A stretch of 64,000 nt of DNA from Rapana venosa (lineage: Eukaryota; Mollusca; Gastropoda; Neogastropoda; Muricidae), in the NCBI GenBank assembly GCA_028751875.1, contig CM054158.1, positions 4,860,167 through 4,924,166 of the forward strand. The letters are read 5' to 3'. Of the stretch, positions 1 through 11,764 are shown piece by piece. Every line of letters begins with the position of its first letter. Position 1 is the stretch's first letter. The notes below the pieces were generated by a model. That model worked only from the letters and a program-made list of their open reading frames with translations. It ran no database searches and was not told the origin of the DNA. The position numbers and the translations under genes were made by a program.

Positions 1-1548
1 CACACACACAACACTCACCACCACAACACCAAGGTCGTTTGCCGGTCGTTCGATCGGGGAATGGTTTTTTTATTGGGTCTGTTGAAGTTGTTTGGTTTTT
101 TCTTGATACGTTGAGAGAGAGAGAGAGAGAGAGATGTGATTAAGAGGAGGAGAGAGTTATTTTTTTTTTCGTTAGTCTGTGTGTGTGTGTGGGTTGTGTA
201 TGTGTGTGTGGTGGGGGGGGGGGGGGGGGTACGTGCGCACGCGCCTTTGTGTGTGGTGTGTGTGTTGGTGTGTGTGTGGTTGTGTGTGTGTGTGTGTGTG
301 TGGTGTGTGTGTGTGTGTGTGGTTGTGTGTGTGTGTGTTTTGTGTGTATGTGTGTGTTGTGTTCCACACCCTAGAAGTTGTTTTATTCTAGAAGATGACT
401 AAAAAATCTATTTTATTTTGGTAGAGTTTCCTCTCACGTTCTCGCGTTTTCTCTCTCTCTCTTCTCTTCTCTCTCTCTTCTCTCTCTTCTCTCTCCCTCT
501 CTCTCTCTTCTCTCTCTCTTCTCTTCTGTCTGTCTGTTCTGTCTGTCTGTCTGTCTTTAATTTAACGTTCTTTTCACATTACGTGATATTGTGTGGTGTG
601 TGTGTGTGTGTGTGTGTCTCTCTTCTCTCTCTTCTCTCTTCTCTTCTCTCTCTATCTCTCTCTCTCTCTCTCTCTCCTCTATCTCTATCTATCTATCTAT
701 CTATCTAACACAACACGACACCACCAAACACACACACAACAACAAACAACCACACATACATCCACCAAAACACACCGACAACACACACACACACACACAA
801 CACACACCACACACACGCACACACCAACCACACACACACACACACACCACACACCCGCACACACAAACACACACCACACGCACACACACACAACACACAC
901 ACACCACACACAAACACACACGCACACACACACACACAACACACACACACGCCACACACACACACAACACACTCGCAACACACAACACAACACACTCCAC
1001 ACAACACACACCACAACAACACCCAAGGTCGTTTGCCGGTCTACGTTCGATCGGGAGGTGTTTTTATTTGGCTGGGTTGTTGGTTTGGGGTTTTTTTTCT
1101 GATACGATGAGAGAGAGAAGAGGAGAGAGAGGAGAGGAGAGTGAGTGTGCTTTTTGTGTGTGTGTTGTGTGTGTGATGTGTGTGTGTGTGTGTGTGTGGT
1201 GTGGTGTGTGTGTGTGGTGTGTTTCTTTTTGATTTAATTTTCTTTTAACATTAAGTGATTTAGACAAATAAAAACCCCCCCCCCCCAAAACCAAAAGGAA
1301 GGCGGGGGAGGGTCGCGTGCACGCACGATCTTTGTGTGTGTGGTGTGTGTGTGGTGTGTGTATGTGTGTTGTGTGCTGTGTATGTGTTATATGTGTTGTG
1401 TGTTTTGTGTGGTGTGTGTGTTGTCGTGTGTGTGTGTCTTTATGTGTTGTGTTCACACCCTCAGAAGTTGTTATTTCAGAAGATGACTAAAAAATTATTT
1501 TTTTTGGTAGAGTTTCCTCTCAACGCTCTCGCGCTTTCTCTCTTCTCT

Positions 1549-1581
<33 letters not shown>

Positions 1582-1790
1582 GCCTCTCTCTCTCTCTTTT
1601 CTCTCTCTCTCTTCTCTTCTTCTCGCTCTCTCTCTCTCTCTCTCCTCTCTCGCTCTCTTGGTGGTGGTGGGGGGGGGGGGGGGGGGGGGGGGGGGGGTGG
1701 TTTTTTGTTTGAAGGTAATAATGTTGGTCTCGTCCATTATTATTCTTTTTATTGTGTTGTTGGTTAGGAAGCCTTATCTGGTTTCTTTAT
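1..1790. repeat. Mosaic block of TG, CT, CA, poly-G tracts and three short modules
   Basis: Three non-simple modules recur between dinucleotide tracts. Module A contains aaggtcgtttgccggtc (31-110 and 1,025-1,110). Module B contains agaagatgactaaaaaat followed by tagagtttcctctc (372-450 and 1,460-1,545). Module C contains tttaacattaagtgattt-like sequence (556-595 and 1,230-1,265). The order is A-B-C-A'-C'-B', and the copies differ mainly by small indels. Poly-G runs lie at 212-228 and 1,669-1,697, and poly-C at 1,276-1,286. Long apparent frames here are translations of TG or CA repeats. The block recurs at 16,380-18,170. Confidence 0.8.
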
Positions 1791-1839
1791 TCTAAACTCT
1801 TTCATTGGTGTCTATGCTAGTGGGGGCTGTGCCAGCAAA

Positions 1840-2725
1840 ATCATAATGTGCCTCTGTCTGCTCTCTTTCGGCACTGATTCAATGCCCATGTCCTTACTAC
1901 CGTCTGTGTCCTACTTACTACGCTATGTGTCCACAGGCATTCAAATACACTGTCTATACGCACTGTGTCCCACAGGCATTCAATACACTGTTCTATACCG
2001 CTCTGTAGTCACACAGGTATTCAAATCACTGCCTACTACCGCTCTGTGTCTACTACTGCTCTGGTCTCTACTGCTCCTGTGTCCTACTACGCTCTGTATC
2101 ACACAGGACATTCAATCACTGTCCTACTACCGCTTGTGTCCTACTACGCTCTGTGTCTACAGGCATTCAATACATTGTCTACTACCGCTCTGGTGTCACA
2201 CAGGAATTCAACACTGTCCTACTACGCTCTGTGTCTCTTACGCTCTGTGTACTACTAAGCTCTGTGTCCTACAGGCATTCAATCACTGTCTGACAAACCG
2301 CTCTGTGTCACAAGGTTTCAATAACTGTCCTACTACGCTTGTGTCTACAGGCATTCAATACCTGTCTACTACCGCTCTGTGTTACAGGTATTCAATTAAT
2401 GTCCCTACCACGCTCTGTGTCTTATACGCTCTGTGTCACACAGGCATTCAATACACTGTCTGACCACCTTCTGTGTCCTACTACCGTCTGTGTCCTACTA
2501 GCTCTGGGTCTACAGGCATTCAAACAATGTCTACAGATGCTCTGTGTCACACAGGTATTCTAATACATGTCTACTACGCTCTGTGTCCTTCTTACACTCT
2601 GTGTTCCTACTACCACTCTGTGGCACCAAGGCTTCAATACATGTTCTCCTACGCTCTGTGTCCTACTACCACTCTGTGTTCACACAGGCAGTTAATACAC
2701 AGTTCTGTTACCATCTTGTCTACAG
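1840..2725. repeat. Minisatellite, ~41 bp unit, irregular
   Basis: About twenty degenerate units combine the blocks ctactaccgctctgtgtc, acacaggcattcaa and tacactgtc. Some units carry the ctctgtgtc block twice. Many units differ by a single missing base (ctacta-cgctctg against ctactaccgctctg), so part of the irregularity may be uncorrected sequencing error. No gene is seen. The plus-strand frame through it is open only because the repeat lacks in-frame stops. Confidence 0.9.
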
Positions 2726-2797
2726 CCATTTGCTAGGTATTCTTCACTATTTATTATTCTGCCTGTGTTTGTTGATTTTCTTCGTTCTCGTATAGAG

Positions 2798-3440
2798 CTC
2801 CCAGTTCTCAATGGTGAGATTTTTGTGAATACCACCGGTTTTTGTTGTTGTTGTTGTTTTGTGGTTTTTTTATTGTTTTTTTGTGGGTTCTGCCTACCTA
2901 CAGTTTTCTTGATTTAAACCATTGCGCTGGGCGGCAACAGCAAAGTGAGAGGTGTTGACAGTGGCTTTCCCTTATGAATTCATTAAGCTTAGTCTTTAGT
3001 GATGACTATGACTCTCGACTAGGGAGGCTTGACTTGCACACTCCTTTTGTGCTACAAGCCCTTGGGGGCTGGTTGGCCTTTGGAGAAGATCTCCAACGTG
3101 GATGTCCTTCTTGCCCACTTGGACTCGAGAGGTGGGATGTTTAATGCGGGGAAAGGCTCTCCACTATAATCAAATTACTGCCCAATTTCCGAAACAGCAG
3201 CTGTCCTCTGCTGTTTGGCGGTTCATCTCGTCGGAACACGACGGACAAAACTACCATGACGGTAGCCACATTCGCGGTGAAGGATGCTGGGATGGGTATG
3301 TTCGTGTTTCCCTATACCCACCGAAAAGCTGGACATGAATTGCAGGATCTTTATGTGCATATTTGAGTTTTTATGTGGTGTGTGTATGTGTATATACGCG
3401 AGGGAATTAAGGTCATGGCAGGTCCTGCACTTGAATTTAT
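2798..3440 (-). mobile_element. S-family SINE interrupted by a V-family retroposon
   Basis: At 2,798-2,850 the S-family motif tcaatggtgagatttt appears. The V-family body follows at about 2,890-3,255, and S resumes at 3,258 (ccatgacggtagccacattc) through 3,440 (ggtcctgcacttgaa). The tRNA-like head expected at higher coordinates is replaced by a (TA)n tract at 3,438-3,494. Small indels against the cleaner copies at 34.6-35.3 kb suggest base errors. The same composite is at 19,177-19,819. Confidence 0.75.
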
Positions 3441-3612
3441 ATATATATATATATATATATATAGATATTTATATATATATATATATATATATATTACCTT
3501 AACAATCACTGTGTCAATTTCTTATAGATAGATAGATAGTAGATAGATCGATTAGATAGATAGATAGATAAGATAGATAGATAGATAGAGAGATAGATAG
3601 ATCGATAGATAC
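3436..3612. repeat. (TA)n followed by (GATA)n microsatellites
   Basis: TA repeats at 3,438-3,494 with a short TAGATATT interruption, then imperfect GATA repeats at 3,526-3,610. The second copy is at 19,816-19,990. Confidence 0.95.
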
Positions 3613-5640
3613 GTTGTGTCTGTGTGGGTGTGTGTTGGCGAAGGGAGGGAGGGGCGAGGCATACAGTATGCAGAATGGGCATAGTGGCAAACCGGTGGGA
3701 CGGGTGCGTGGGACGGCATGTTAGACTATGTGCACGTTTGGCAGTCACGTGTGACTGAGAGCAGGCTAGTTTGGACCACACGCCAAGGAGAAACAGCCTA
3801 ACAAAAGTCATGAATCCTTTGAAATACAGGTCTACTAGAGGCTGGTCATAGATCATTAATTCTCCACCCCACCCCAATTCTCCTCCCTCTCATCTTCTCT
3901 CTCTCTCTCTCTCTCTTCTCTTTCTTCTCTCTCTCTCTCTCTCTCTATCTTTTCTTCTGGGATGGATGTATAAAAAAAAAATTGGTTAAGCAATGGGTGC
4001 TTATTCATTATTCCCTCGAAATAAAAGGAATTTGTCATTCTCCTCTCTCCCTCTCTTCTCTCCCTCTCTCATAAGATGTGGACTAAGCTGACGGACATAT
4101 TTCAGCACCACTGGAGTTAACAGGGTGAGTGATGGTATGTAGCCCTCTTTTGTTGTAGTTTCCCTTGATGAGTTTGCATAGGAAGTCATTATAAGGGTAT
4201 AATGTGCATTTCCCCAAGATTTCACAGAATTGTTTCTTTTCTGCTTGTGATGATGTCATTCTGTATTGAAAACTGTTGTAGGCTTCACAACAGCAGCTGA
4301 ATAGTTAAGCAGTGCTGAAACAGCACTGATCTTAAGGTTAATTTGAATAGAGTAATATTGTTGTATTAGAAAAAGTTTGGATATTTAGTGCTCACGAAAA
4401 ATGGCTGTACTATGGAAAAGCCATGCCTTGTTCCTGTGATTAATTGTATTTAAATAATTAGGAAATCTGTTGTTTCTACAAAGCTTAGTTTCACAATGCA
4501 TATAAAGATTGGCATGTCGAGATAAAGAATCTTGTTAATTGTTTTGAAAAAAACTAGTATTATTGATTAGGTAATGCTTTTGACTTGTTCATTAAGATAT
4601 TTGATGCAAAATACAAAAAAAACCCCACTGGTGTATATGGGCGGAGGAAATTTGGGACTGGATGCAGCTGTATGCACATTGTGAATCAGGCACCTCTATT
4701 GCTTTTTAAGCAGTTTTTAGACTTTCGTATTGCGTACACTAATGATCTTGTTTATAGTGAAACCAATAGATATCCTCTCTTGTTAATGCTGCTGTAAGAT
4801 GCATAGATCTTGGATTAGATTCTGCAATATGATGAGTGCAGGTTACTTTAAAGTCTGACAGATGCTTTAGTTCTAGATGTCAAGGGGAAAAAGCACTGGG
4901 TTCACAAAATACGTACTGTTTGTGTGAACTTGGTTTGGGTTTGTTTGGCAAATCAAGGTGTCGGATATTGTAGGGAGTTTTATCAACGTTTTCAGGCAAA
5001 GATTGATTGACTGCCAGTGGCAGCAGTGGATGGGGTCATATACAAAACAGTGAAAGATTTCAAATGTACAGACAATTTATCGGTTAACACGAGGTCAAAC
5101 CTTATCTAATGTTGATATGGACATTCATTTGAAATAGAAAGAATTATGTCTAGTTAGTCTTGGTGTATCGACATAAATGTTAATAAATTTAGATATATGA
5201 AGCATGATGATGATGGACCTAGGTTGCTTGCCATTATGTAAAGCAAACAGTGGAAGATGAAAGTTATTTTGTGCTGTTGATGTAGTATATTGAAGATGTA
5301 AGACAGAATTATATTTCCGGGTAAAGTATAGTAGACAGCCTAATTTCATTTAGATTCTGTTACTCATGGCATATGTCATCTGGAGATTGTGCGCCAGCCT
5401 TGTTTGTATTTGTGTGATAGCTTTAGAATATGAGATGATCTTGGTGTCTTAAGTCATATTTTTGTGGAAGTGAGTTTTATTTTTAGGTGGTTGTGGGTAT
5501 ACCATAGTCTTTTTTTTTTTCTTTTTTTTTTGGGGGGGGGGCTTTGTTTTTTGTGCTTCTTTTTTTACCATAAACTGCTAGCAGTTCGGCACCCCCTTAT
5601 GTATGGTGCCACTGGCCTTTTTGTGAATAAATCTTTCGAG
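3613..5640. other. Mostly unique AT-rich sequence, no gene seen
   Basis: CT-rich tracts at 3,890-3,950 and 4,040-4,072 flank a short T-family scrap (3,995-4,035, tcgaaataaaaggaattt). From 4,080 to about 5,460 the sequence is AT-rich and non-repetitive. No open frame has coding character and no splice pattern or protein similarity was recognised. A T-run and G-run lie at 5,508-5,540. Equivalent region in copy 2: 19,992-22,020. Confidence 0.7.
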
Positions 5641-6135
5641 TTCGAGTTCTCTTCTTCTCTCTCTCTCTTCTCCTCTTCTTCTCTCTCTCTCTCTCTCTCA
5701 CTCTTCTCTCTCTCTCTCTCTCATTAATATCAATACTCTTTGTTTTGTTGTGTTGTTTGTTTTGTTCTTTTTTTCGTAATTGGATTTAAAGCACTAAATT
5801 GTTTGGACATCATGTATGGGCCATAGCAATTTTGGAATAAATTCTCTCTCCTCTCTACTCTCTTCTCTCTCTCTCTCTCTTCACTCACTATGACTCATGT
5901 CTCACAAAACACTGAATATAATTCGGATGTGATGAAGACGAGAAGAGAGGAGGAATGTGACATAAGGTGAGGCAAAAAATCAAGAAGGACAACACTTACA
6001 GCTTTTTCCCCTTTCATCCAAACACAGTGAGCCTAGTTGTTGAAACAAAAATCTAACCACCTCCCTTCCTCCCTCACTCCCTTCCGGATTGGCAATGAAC
6101 GCTAAGACTGGTGAGTTGCACTCACTGAAAGGTAC
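5641..6135. repeat. CT-rich tracts and a copy-variable stretch
   Basis: CT repeats at 5,648-5,722 and 5,846-5,885. The stretch 5,880-6,090 is one of the six clusters where the two 16.4 kb copies differ (against 22,259-22,470), by scattered single-base indels and substitutions. No gene recognised. Confidence 0.75.
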
Positions 6136-6935
6136 GCTCGCATAGTGGCATGGGAGGGCTCCATTGTGGAGGTCACTCGGGTGGATGCTTCCCCTTCACG
6201 CGTGTTTGTCTGAATTGCTGCCATGTATTGTTGGTTGGTTGCCAAGGTTGCTTTTTCTTTTAGGGGGACGTGGTGTGGGCGTTGTGTGTGTGTGTGGGGG
6301 GGGGGGGGGGGGGGGGAGAGGGGCCTGGGGGGGGGGGGGGGGGAGTGCTAGTGTGTGTGTGAGGATTGGTTTGTGTGTGTGTGTGTATCTGGTGTATCTG
6401 TGTGTCGATGTGTGTGAGAGGGTATGGAAGTTGATGAGGAGAGAGAGAGAGGGTGTTTGTTTCATGATGGTGGTGGGGGGGTGGGGGGGGTGGGGGAGTG
6501 GAGGTGTGAGTTATGTGTGTGTTGTTGGTGTGTACTTCATTCTATTTATTCTTTTAATTCCAGATCTTAGAATAAGCTGTCATTTCCTTTTTTTTTTTTT
6601 TTACTGCATCCCCTTGTGCGTGCCGTTTTCTACATGTTGTCATTGTTTCACGGACAAATGCCTCTCTTTCAAAAGGCGGACAACGTATTAGCGAGTGCGC
6701 AAGATGTTCTGTGGGGTTCGCAGATGGGAAGTGGGTTCTGTGTGTGTGTGTGTGTGTGTTGTGTGTGTGTGTGTGTGTGTGTGTTGTGTGTGTTTGTGTG
6801 TGTGTTGTGTGTGTGTGAGAGAGAGAGAGAGAGATGAGGTGAGAGGAGAGAGGATGAGAGATGAGGAGAGAGAGAGTGACGTGAGGGAGGAGAGTAGTGA
6901 GAGAGAGTGGAGAGAAGTTCTTTTAAGTATTTTTC
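6136..6935. repeat. Poly-G, TG and GA tracts
   Basis: G runs interrupted by short purine islands at 6,296-6,345, further G runs at 6,475-6,495, TG at 6,740-6,815 and GA at 6,816-6,915. The frames crossing these tracts are simple-repeat translations. Second copy at 22,517-23,316. Confidence 0.9.
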
Positions 6936-6939
6936 ATTC

Positions 6940-7600
6940 ACCTACCCCGAAAGTCCCTTGGTACGTGGGGGGGCACTAATGGAGATTTTGCAACCAGCTT
7001 CCCCACTCCCCTGCGGTCCTCTGCTATCGTAGCAAGTCGTTCATCAAGGCAGTCCACTCTTGATGTTGTCTTCATCGTTTTCTCTGTCTGCCTCTTCGTT
7101 CTCCTTGGACTGTTCTGTGGTAGGAAGTCTTGGCCAAGTCCAGATGTTTGTTGTGACGTGTCCGGCCACTTTAGTTTGGGATTTTTTTTTTTTCACTGAA
7201 GTCAGGAGCTCTTCCATTCGCCCTTATGGCATTCTAATTCTGATCTTCCACTTCCTCAGTACTTTGTGATCTCTGTATGAGATACGAGGAGTTTGTAAAA
7301 GCACTCATCTCCATTGCTGTATCTTCTTTCAATGTCTGTCTGTTATGGCCACGTTTCACATGCGTCACAAAACATGGTCTATTGTTAGGGAACGCGTCAG
7401 TCTGATCTTGATAACTGATGGCGATGTTCTTGTTGTTTTAGAGGACTTCAGTTTGGTTCATTGAGCTGATGGTCTGGTTATTTGAGAGAATGTCCGGTTT
7501 TTGACCTTCATTTGATACTATCGCTCCAGATTTTGAAGCATATGGGACGGTCTCGATTTTCTTGCCGTGTATTTGGGTAAGTAGAAATAAGTATGTGTTA
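6940..7600 (-). mobile_element. LINE 3' fragment, noisy copy
   Basis: Same sequence as 23,323-23,985 but with extra indels that break the reverse-transcriptase C-terminal frame. It shares the 3' end ggggcactaatggagatttt with the 35.9 kb fragment. See the copy 2 entry for the readable protein motifs. Confidence 0.75.
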
Positions 7601-8200
7601 AAGTATGCGGGGAGTCGTTGTGTGTTGTTGTGGTTGAGTTTCTTGTCGATGTTTTTGTTGTTTATTGTGTTGCTGTTGTTATTTTTGTCTTTGTTGTTGT
7701 TTCTTTTTTGTGTTTCTTGTTGTTGCCTGTTGTTGTTTCTTGTCTTTGTTGTGTTTTTTTTGTTGTGTTTCTTGTTGTTTGCTGTTGTTGTTTCGTCTTT
7801 GTGTTGTTTTTGTTGTTGTTTCTTATTGGTGCTGTTGTTTGCTGTTGTTGTTTCGTGTTCTTTGTTGTTGTTTCTTGTTATTGTTCTTGTCGTTGTAGTT
7901 GTTTTTGTTGTTGTTGTTTAATTGTCGTTGTGGTTGTTCTTGTAATTGCTGTATAAGAACACTGACATTGAGAGAGAAAGAGAATGTCAAATGACAAATT
8001 TTTTATTGAGATGAGAGAGAGGAGAGAGAGAGAGAGAGATGAGGAGACGATGAGAGGATGAGAGAGAGAGAGAGGTCGAGCGACGAGAGATACGCACGCT
8101 GTGCTGTATGTGTTAAGACACAAGCGGGCTTCGCATGTGGGCACTGAAACATCAAAGCACTCCTCGCAAAGACTCGACCGACAATATACCTTCTATCAAG
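7601..8200. repeat. GTT-rich block and GA tract
   Basis: An imperfect array of TTG/GTT with TTTC spacers at 7,620-7,945, then GA-rich sequence at 7,970-8,075. Three overlapping frames of Val/Cys/Phe/Leu are translations of the repeat, not genes. Second copy at 23,984-24,583. Confidence 0.9.
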
Positions 8201-9190
8201 ATTTCGATGTTTCCCCCCCCCACGTTATTTTAAACCACTAAAAAAGACATGCTTCGCTGCCCCCCACCCCCCCCTCCCTTCTCCCCCCCCCCACCCCCAT
8301 CCCCCCTACCACCCACCCCTACCACCCTCCACCCTTGAGTAGGAGGCTGGTTTCAGGATGTTGGCCATGACAGGTACATACTACCTAATCGCCGTAGTGA
8401 AACTCTCCACGGCTCGTTATGACCCACTAGCCTCGTTAATGACCAGGCTGATCACGAAAAATATCCTTCTGTCATTAGGCAAGCTCATTGCATGCAAGGT
8501 CCTAAGCGCAGGTCAGGTGGGGGGGTGGGGGGGGGGGGTGGGGGGGGGAGTGTCACCATCATCCACTGTTTAAGCTGATCAAGTTGCGTCATTAAGGAAT
8601 GGCGGAGCAGAGCAGAGCAGAGCAGAGGGGGGTGGTTACTTACAGGAGAGTTGGCTTTTTACTCGTTTATGTTATGTTTGTAATGTATATGTTTTAGGGG
8701 AGAAGACTTATTCACGTTGTAGTGTAGAGTTATATTGCTCAGAAACTGATACGTTGTTGTTGTTGTTGTTGTTGCTGTTTTGTAGGGTGGGTGGGTTTGG
8801 TGGTGGTGGTGTGGTGTTGGAGGTAGGTGAGTGAACGTGTGCGTTCCCCAGCTTAACACTTAGGGGATGGCCAGGGACTATGCATCTTTGAGTCACTTAG
8901 TCCCACTGGGATCAAGTGAGATAGAAGGCCATTGAATTATACGTGGGGTTGAGAAGTCTGGTGTGTTTTCATGTTTCCAGCTACCTCGCATAATTAGTAG
9001 CAGCCATACCCGACTTCGAGGATTTGTTTTCCTTTCCCTATGACGGAGAGAGCAAGGTTAGTGTCTTTGGTTGGTTGTTCGTTGGTTGGTGTTTCTTTTC
9101 TTTTCTTTCTTTCTTCTTTCTTTGTTCGAGCTATTTGCGATGCAGGTTCTTTCTGCGTGGGTGTGTGTATTTATTTATTTATTCATTTCA
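8201..9190. other. Poly-C, poly-G and GTT tracts, no gene
   Basis: C-rich runs at 8,212-8,335, G-rich runs at 8,518-8,550, a four-unit agagc repeat at 8,607-8,628 and (TTG)n at 8,753-8,776. The remainder is unique and no gene was recognised. Second copy at 24,584-25,573. Confidence 0.75.
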
Positions 9191-9196
9191 TTTATA

Positions 9197-9445
9197 TCGA
9201 GGATAAGGGAAATAAGCACTTATGTGCTTTATTAATTGACTCCCACGTGTGTATGCGGTTTTGTCAATTTTGTCATCGTTCCCACGGCACACAATGCTAC
9301 TCTTACGAAAAACGGAACTGGATTTAACGTGTGCGCAAGATGTTCTGCAGGTGTTCGATTCGGGCCTCGGTTTATCGTCTCATCCGAGGACTTTGACATT
9401 CAGTTCGATTTTTTTGTCAAACTGGGAAGAAAGGGTGAGGTTGGG
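9197..9445 (-). mobile_element. T-family SINE, head lost
   Basis: Read on the minus strand, this is the common T body: ttcttcccagtttgac, ggatgagac-like, the block ending in gccgaggc, ttgcgcacacgtt, gtgtgccg-ggaacg and the terminal tcgaaataaa-like end. The tRNA-like head is replaced by a TG tract at 9,444. It differs from 25,580-25,828 by several single-base deletions, and copy 2 is nearer to the consensus seen at 38.4 and 46.0 kb. Confidence 0.8.
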
Positions 9446-10020
9446 TGTGTGTGTGTGTGTGTGGTGTGTGTGTAGTGTGTGTGTAGTGTGTGGTAGTGGT
9501 GTATGTGTGTGGTGTCGCGTGCGGGCGTGTTTATGTGGGGGTGTGCGTGTGTGTGCGGAGGGAGAGACATACGCCCGCGTGAAGCCCATGTTTGTGTTAC
9601 CTTTTCGGACTGCAAGTGCATTTCTATTTGTACATAAATAAGTATGACAGCAACAAAACAAGCTACACACAGACAACACACACAACACCACACACAACAC
9701 ACACACACTACTCACACTACAACACTAACACACATTACACACCAGCACTTACACCATGCTATCACATACACAAATACACACGCACGCGGCGCGCATACAC
9801 ACATACTCCATACCGCAACAAGCACACACACACATACACTCAACACTACACACACATTGACACAACGCGCGAGCGCACATACACCACACACGACAACCAC
9901 ACATACATCACACTACACCTCACACTACACAACACTACACTCACAAATACACACACCACACACTTCACACACATACAACCTACACACACAATACACCACA
10001 CACTACACACACACATCTGC
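9444..10020. repeat. TG-rich then CA-rich block
   Basis: TG/GTAG repeats at 9,444-9,570 and a long imperfect CA tract at 9,660-10,018 are separated by about 80 bp of ordinary sequence. The CA and TG halves could pair as a large imperfect hairpin. Second copy at 25,830-26,409. Confidence 0.9.
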
Positions 10021-10307
10021 CACGCATGGCGCACCCTAAACCCCCTACTGACCTCAAAGATTCTCTGGCCTGGATCTTGTCTCAGCGGGCTCTCCCAGCC
10101 ATACCCGAGATCACAACTGCCAGAGAGAAAGAGAGGGAAGAATTCAAGCCCTGCCTTTAATTCGCGGTGTCGTCTTCTTCTTTTGTCCTGAGAACAGACA
10201 CGCGGAAACAGAAACAGACGTGAGAGCCCCACTCACCTCCAACGGGTTCAGCCCCAACATTCAGCCTCCCTCCCCTCCCCCACCACCCCCCCCCCCCCCC
10301 CCCCCCT

Positions 10308-10340
<33 letters not shown>

Positions 10341-10690
10341 AGCTGAGCGCAGCAGCAGCAGCAGCAGCTTACTGCAAAGGACTTTTCATGGCAAGATCAG
10401 GCTCATCAGCCCTTCGCGTAGCCACCCCACCGCACCACTCCCCTACCCCCCCAGTCAAGTCAAAAACTTGAATCATTCTGCCTTGAAGTTCATGGCGCGA
10501 AGGAGCACACTTCAATCATCTCATCATCGTCAGGGGAAAAGAAAAAAACATATGCTGTGCTCATTGTAAAAGATTGTTTTAATGGTTATGAGAAAACTTC
10601 ACTGCGGGGTTGTTTTAAGGGGGAGGACGGAGATTGATGGCGGATAGGCAGATGAAGTGGGAAAGGGTCTTGTCTGAGAATGTGGGGACA
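10021..10690. other. Poly-C and (CAG)n, no gene
   Basis: A poly-C run of about 75 bases with a TT interruption (10,262-10,340) is followed by ctgagcg and a (CAG)5-6 run at 10,350-10,368. The plus-strand frame with poly-Pro and poly-Ala (10,220-10,471) is a by-product of these tracts. No exon structure recognised. Confidence 0.7.
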
Positions 10691-11040
10691 CAATAGCCTT
10701 GGTGGTTAGTGATGTGCATGGCATTGCGCTGTGATCTAAATGACACTGGTTCGAATCTCGTTCAAGAGGATTTTTTTTCCCCTGGAGTTAACATCAGTGC
10801 GACTCACTCTCCCCAAAAGTCCGGATATAACTATTAAACCGTGTCCTGTGTGAAATCGCACGCAGAAACATTCTTGCGCGGCTCTTTTAAAATCCGTTCC
10901 GCTTTTTGAAGAGGTAGGCCATTGTTGTGCCGGTGGAAGTGGTGACAAAATTTACAAAATGCAATACCCGGGTGACTGATGTAAAAGAAAGCACATATGA
11001 ATGCTTATTTCATTTCTCGAAAGAAAGAATAAAGAAAATA
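10690..11040 (+). mobile_element. T-family SINE with tRNA-like head
   Basis: The head tagccttggtggttagtg (A-box-like) and ctggttcgaatctcg (B box) is followed by tctggagttaacatcagtg-type sequence and the conserved block ending in the tcgaaaaagaataaa tail. It corresponds closely to the clean copy at 37,725-38,070. Second copy at 27,083-27,435. Confidence 0.85.
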
Positions 11041-11124
11041 AGATTAAAGTGCTGGTATTCCCACGTCGATGACCCCCTAACATGTATAATTATTGCGGTT
11101 TTGAATTCACTTGAATACCACTTT

Positions 11125-11460
11125 AAGTCACGGAAGATTTCTTCTGCGTGAAATGAAATTGGGTGCTCTCCAGGGAGAGCAGTCACACAATAGCAGCGCG
11201 CCCATATATTTGCTTTCTTTTCCTGTTTCAATGTATTTGTTTACTCTATCAGAGCGGCTTTTGTTCTACAGAATTTTGCAAGGAATTACTTTCTTGCTGC
11301 CATGGGTTTTTTTACGTGGGCTCAGTGTGTGTAAGCTCATGGAACCTCGGTTTCTTGTCTCATCCGAAAGACTTTTACCCAGATCAATATTTAGAAGAAG
11401 GACGAAAGTTTCGTCTCAATTTTCAGTTGTTATAATACGGGTATTAATCTGCAGAGGGAA
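11125..11460 (-). mobile_element. R-family SINE fragment, minus
   Basis: Minus orientation of the R family: the 3' end cactttaagtcacgg-agattt, a ctctcc-ggagag stem-like segment, ttttgttctacagaattttg, and the shared block gtctcatccgaaagact near 11,358. The tRNA-like head is missing and replaced by poly-G at 11,461-11,480. One of the six variable clusters lies here (11.02-11.44 against 27.40-27.84 kb). Confidence 0.75.
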
Positions 11461-11764
11461 GGGGGGGGGGGGGGGGGGGGTGCGGGGTATTCAGTGCAAA
11501 AATATTACTGAAAAATCGGAGAGGATTCTATGTACAAACATGAGGAAATTGAAAGGTGGCTTAGGGTAAGGTCGAGTGTGTCTAAACACGTTGTTGTTGT
11601 TGAAGGTTGTTGTTGTTTGTTGTTGTTGTGTTGTTGCTTGTTGTTGTTGTTTTAAAGCAAAGGAAACAATAAGATTACACTTGATTTCAGTACAACGTAG
11701 AACGAAATCGTATAAATGTTTACTGAAATCGGAATATTCTCATAAATTTGAGTCCTCACCTTCT
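11461..11764. repeat. Poly-G and GTT microsatellites
   Basis: G run at 11,461-11,480 and imperfect (TTG)n at 11,591-11,653. The rest is unique and AT-rich with no gene seen. Second copy at 27,857-28,159. Confidence 0.85.

Noticed and set aside
136..1456. Long open frames rich in Val/Cys or His/Thr
   Set aside because: They are translations of TG and CA microsatellites, open on both strands and in several frames. No domain or start context.
7562..7956. Hydrophobic Val/Cys/Phe/Leu frames resembling membrane proteins
   Set aside because: All three frames of an imperfect GTT array are open; the hydrophobicity comes from the repeat, not selection.
10220..10471. Proline/alanine-rich protein
   Set aside because: Caused by poly-C followed by a CAG run; no conserved flanks or splice sites.
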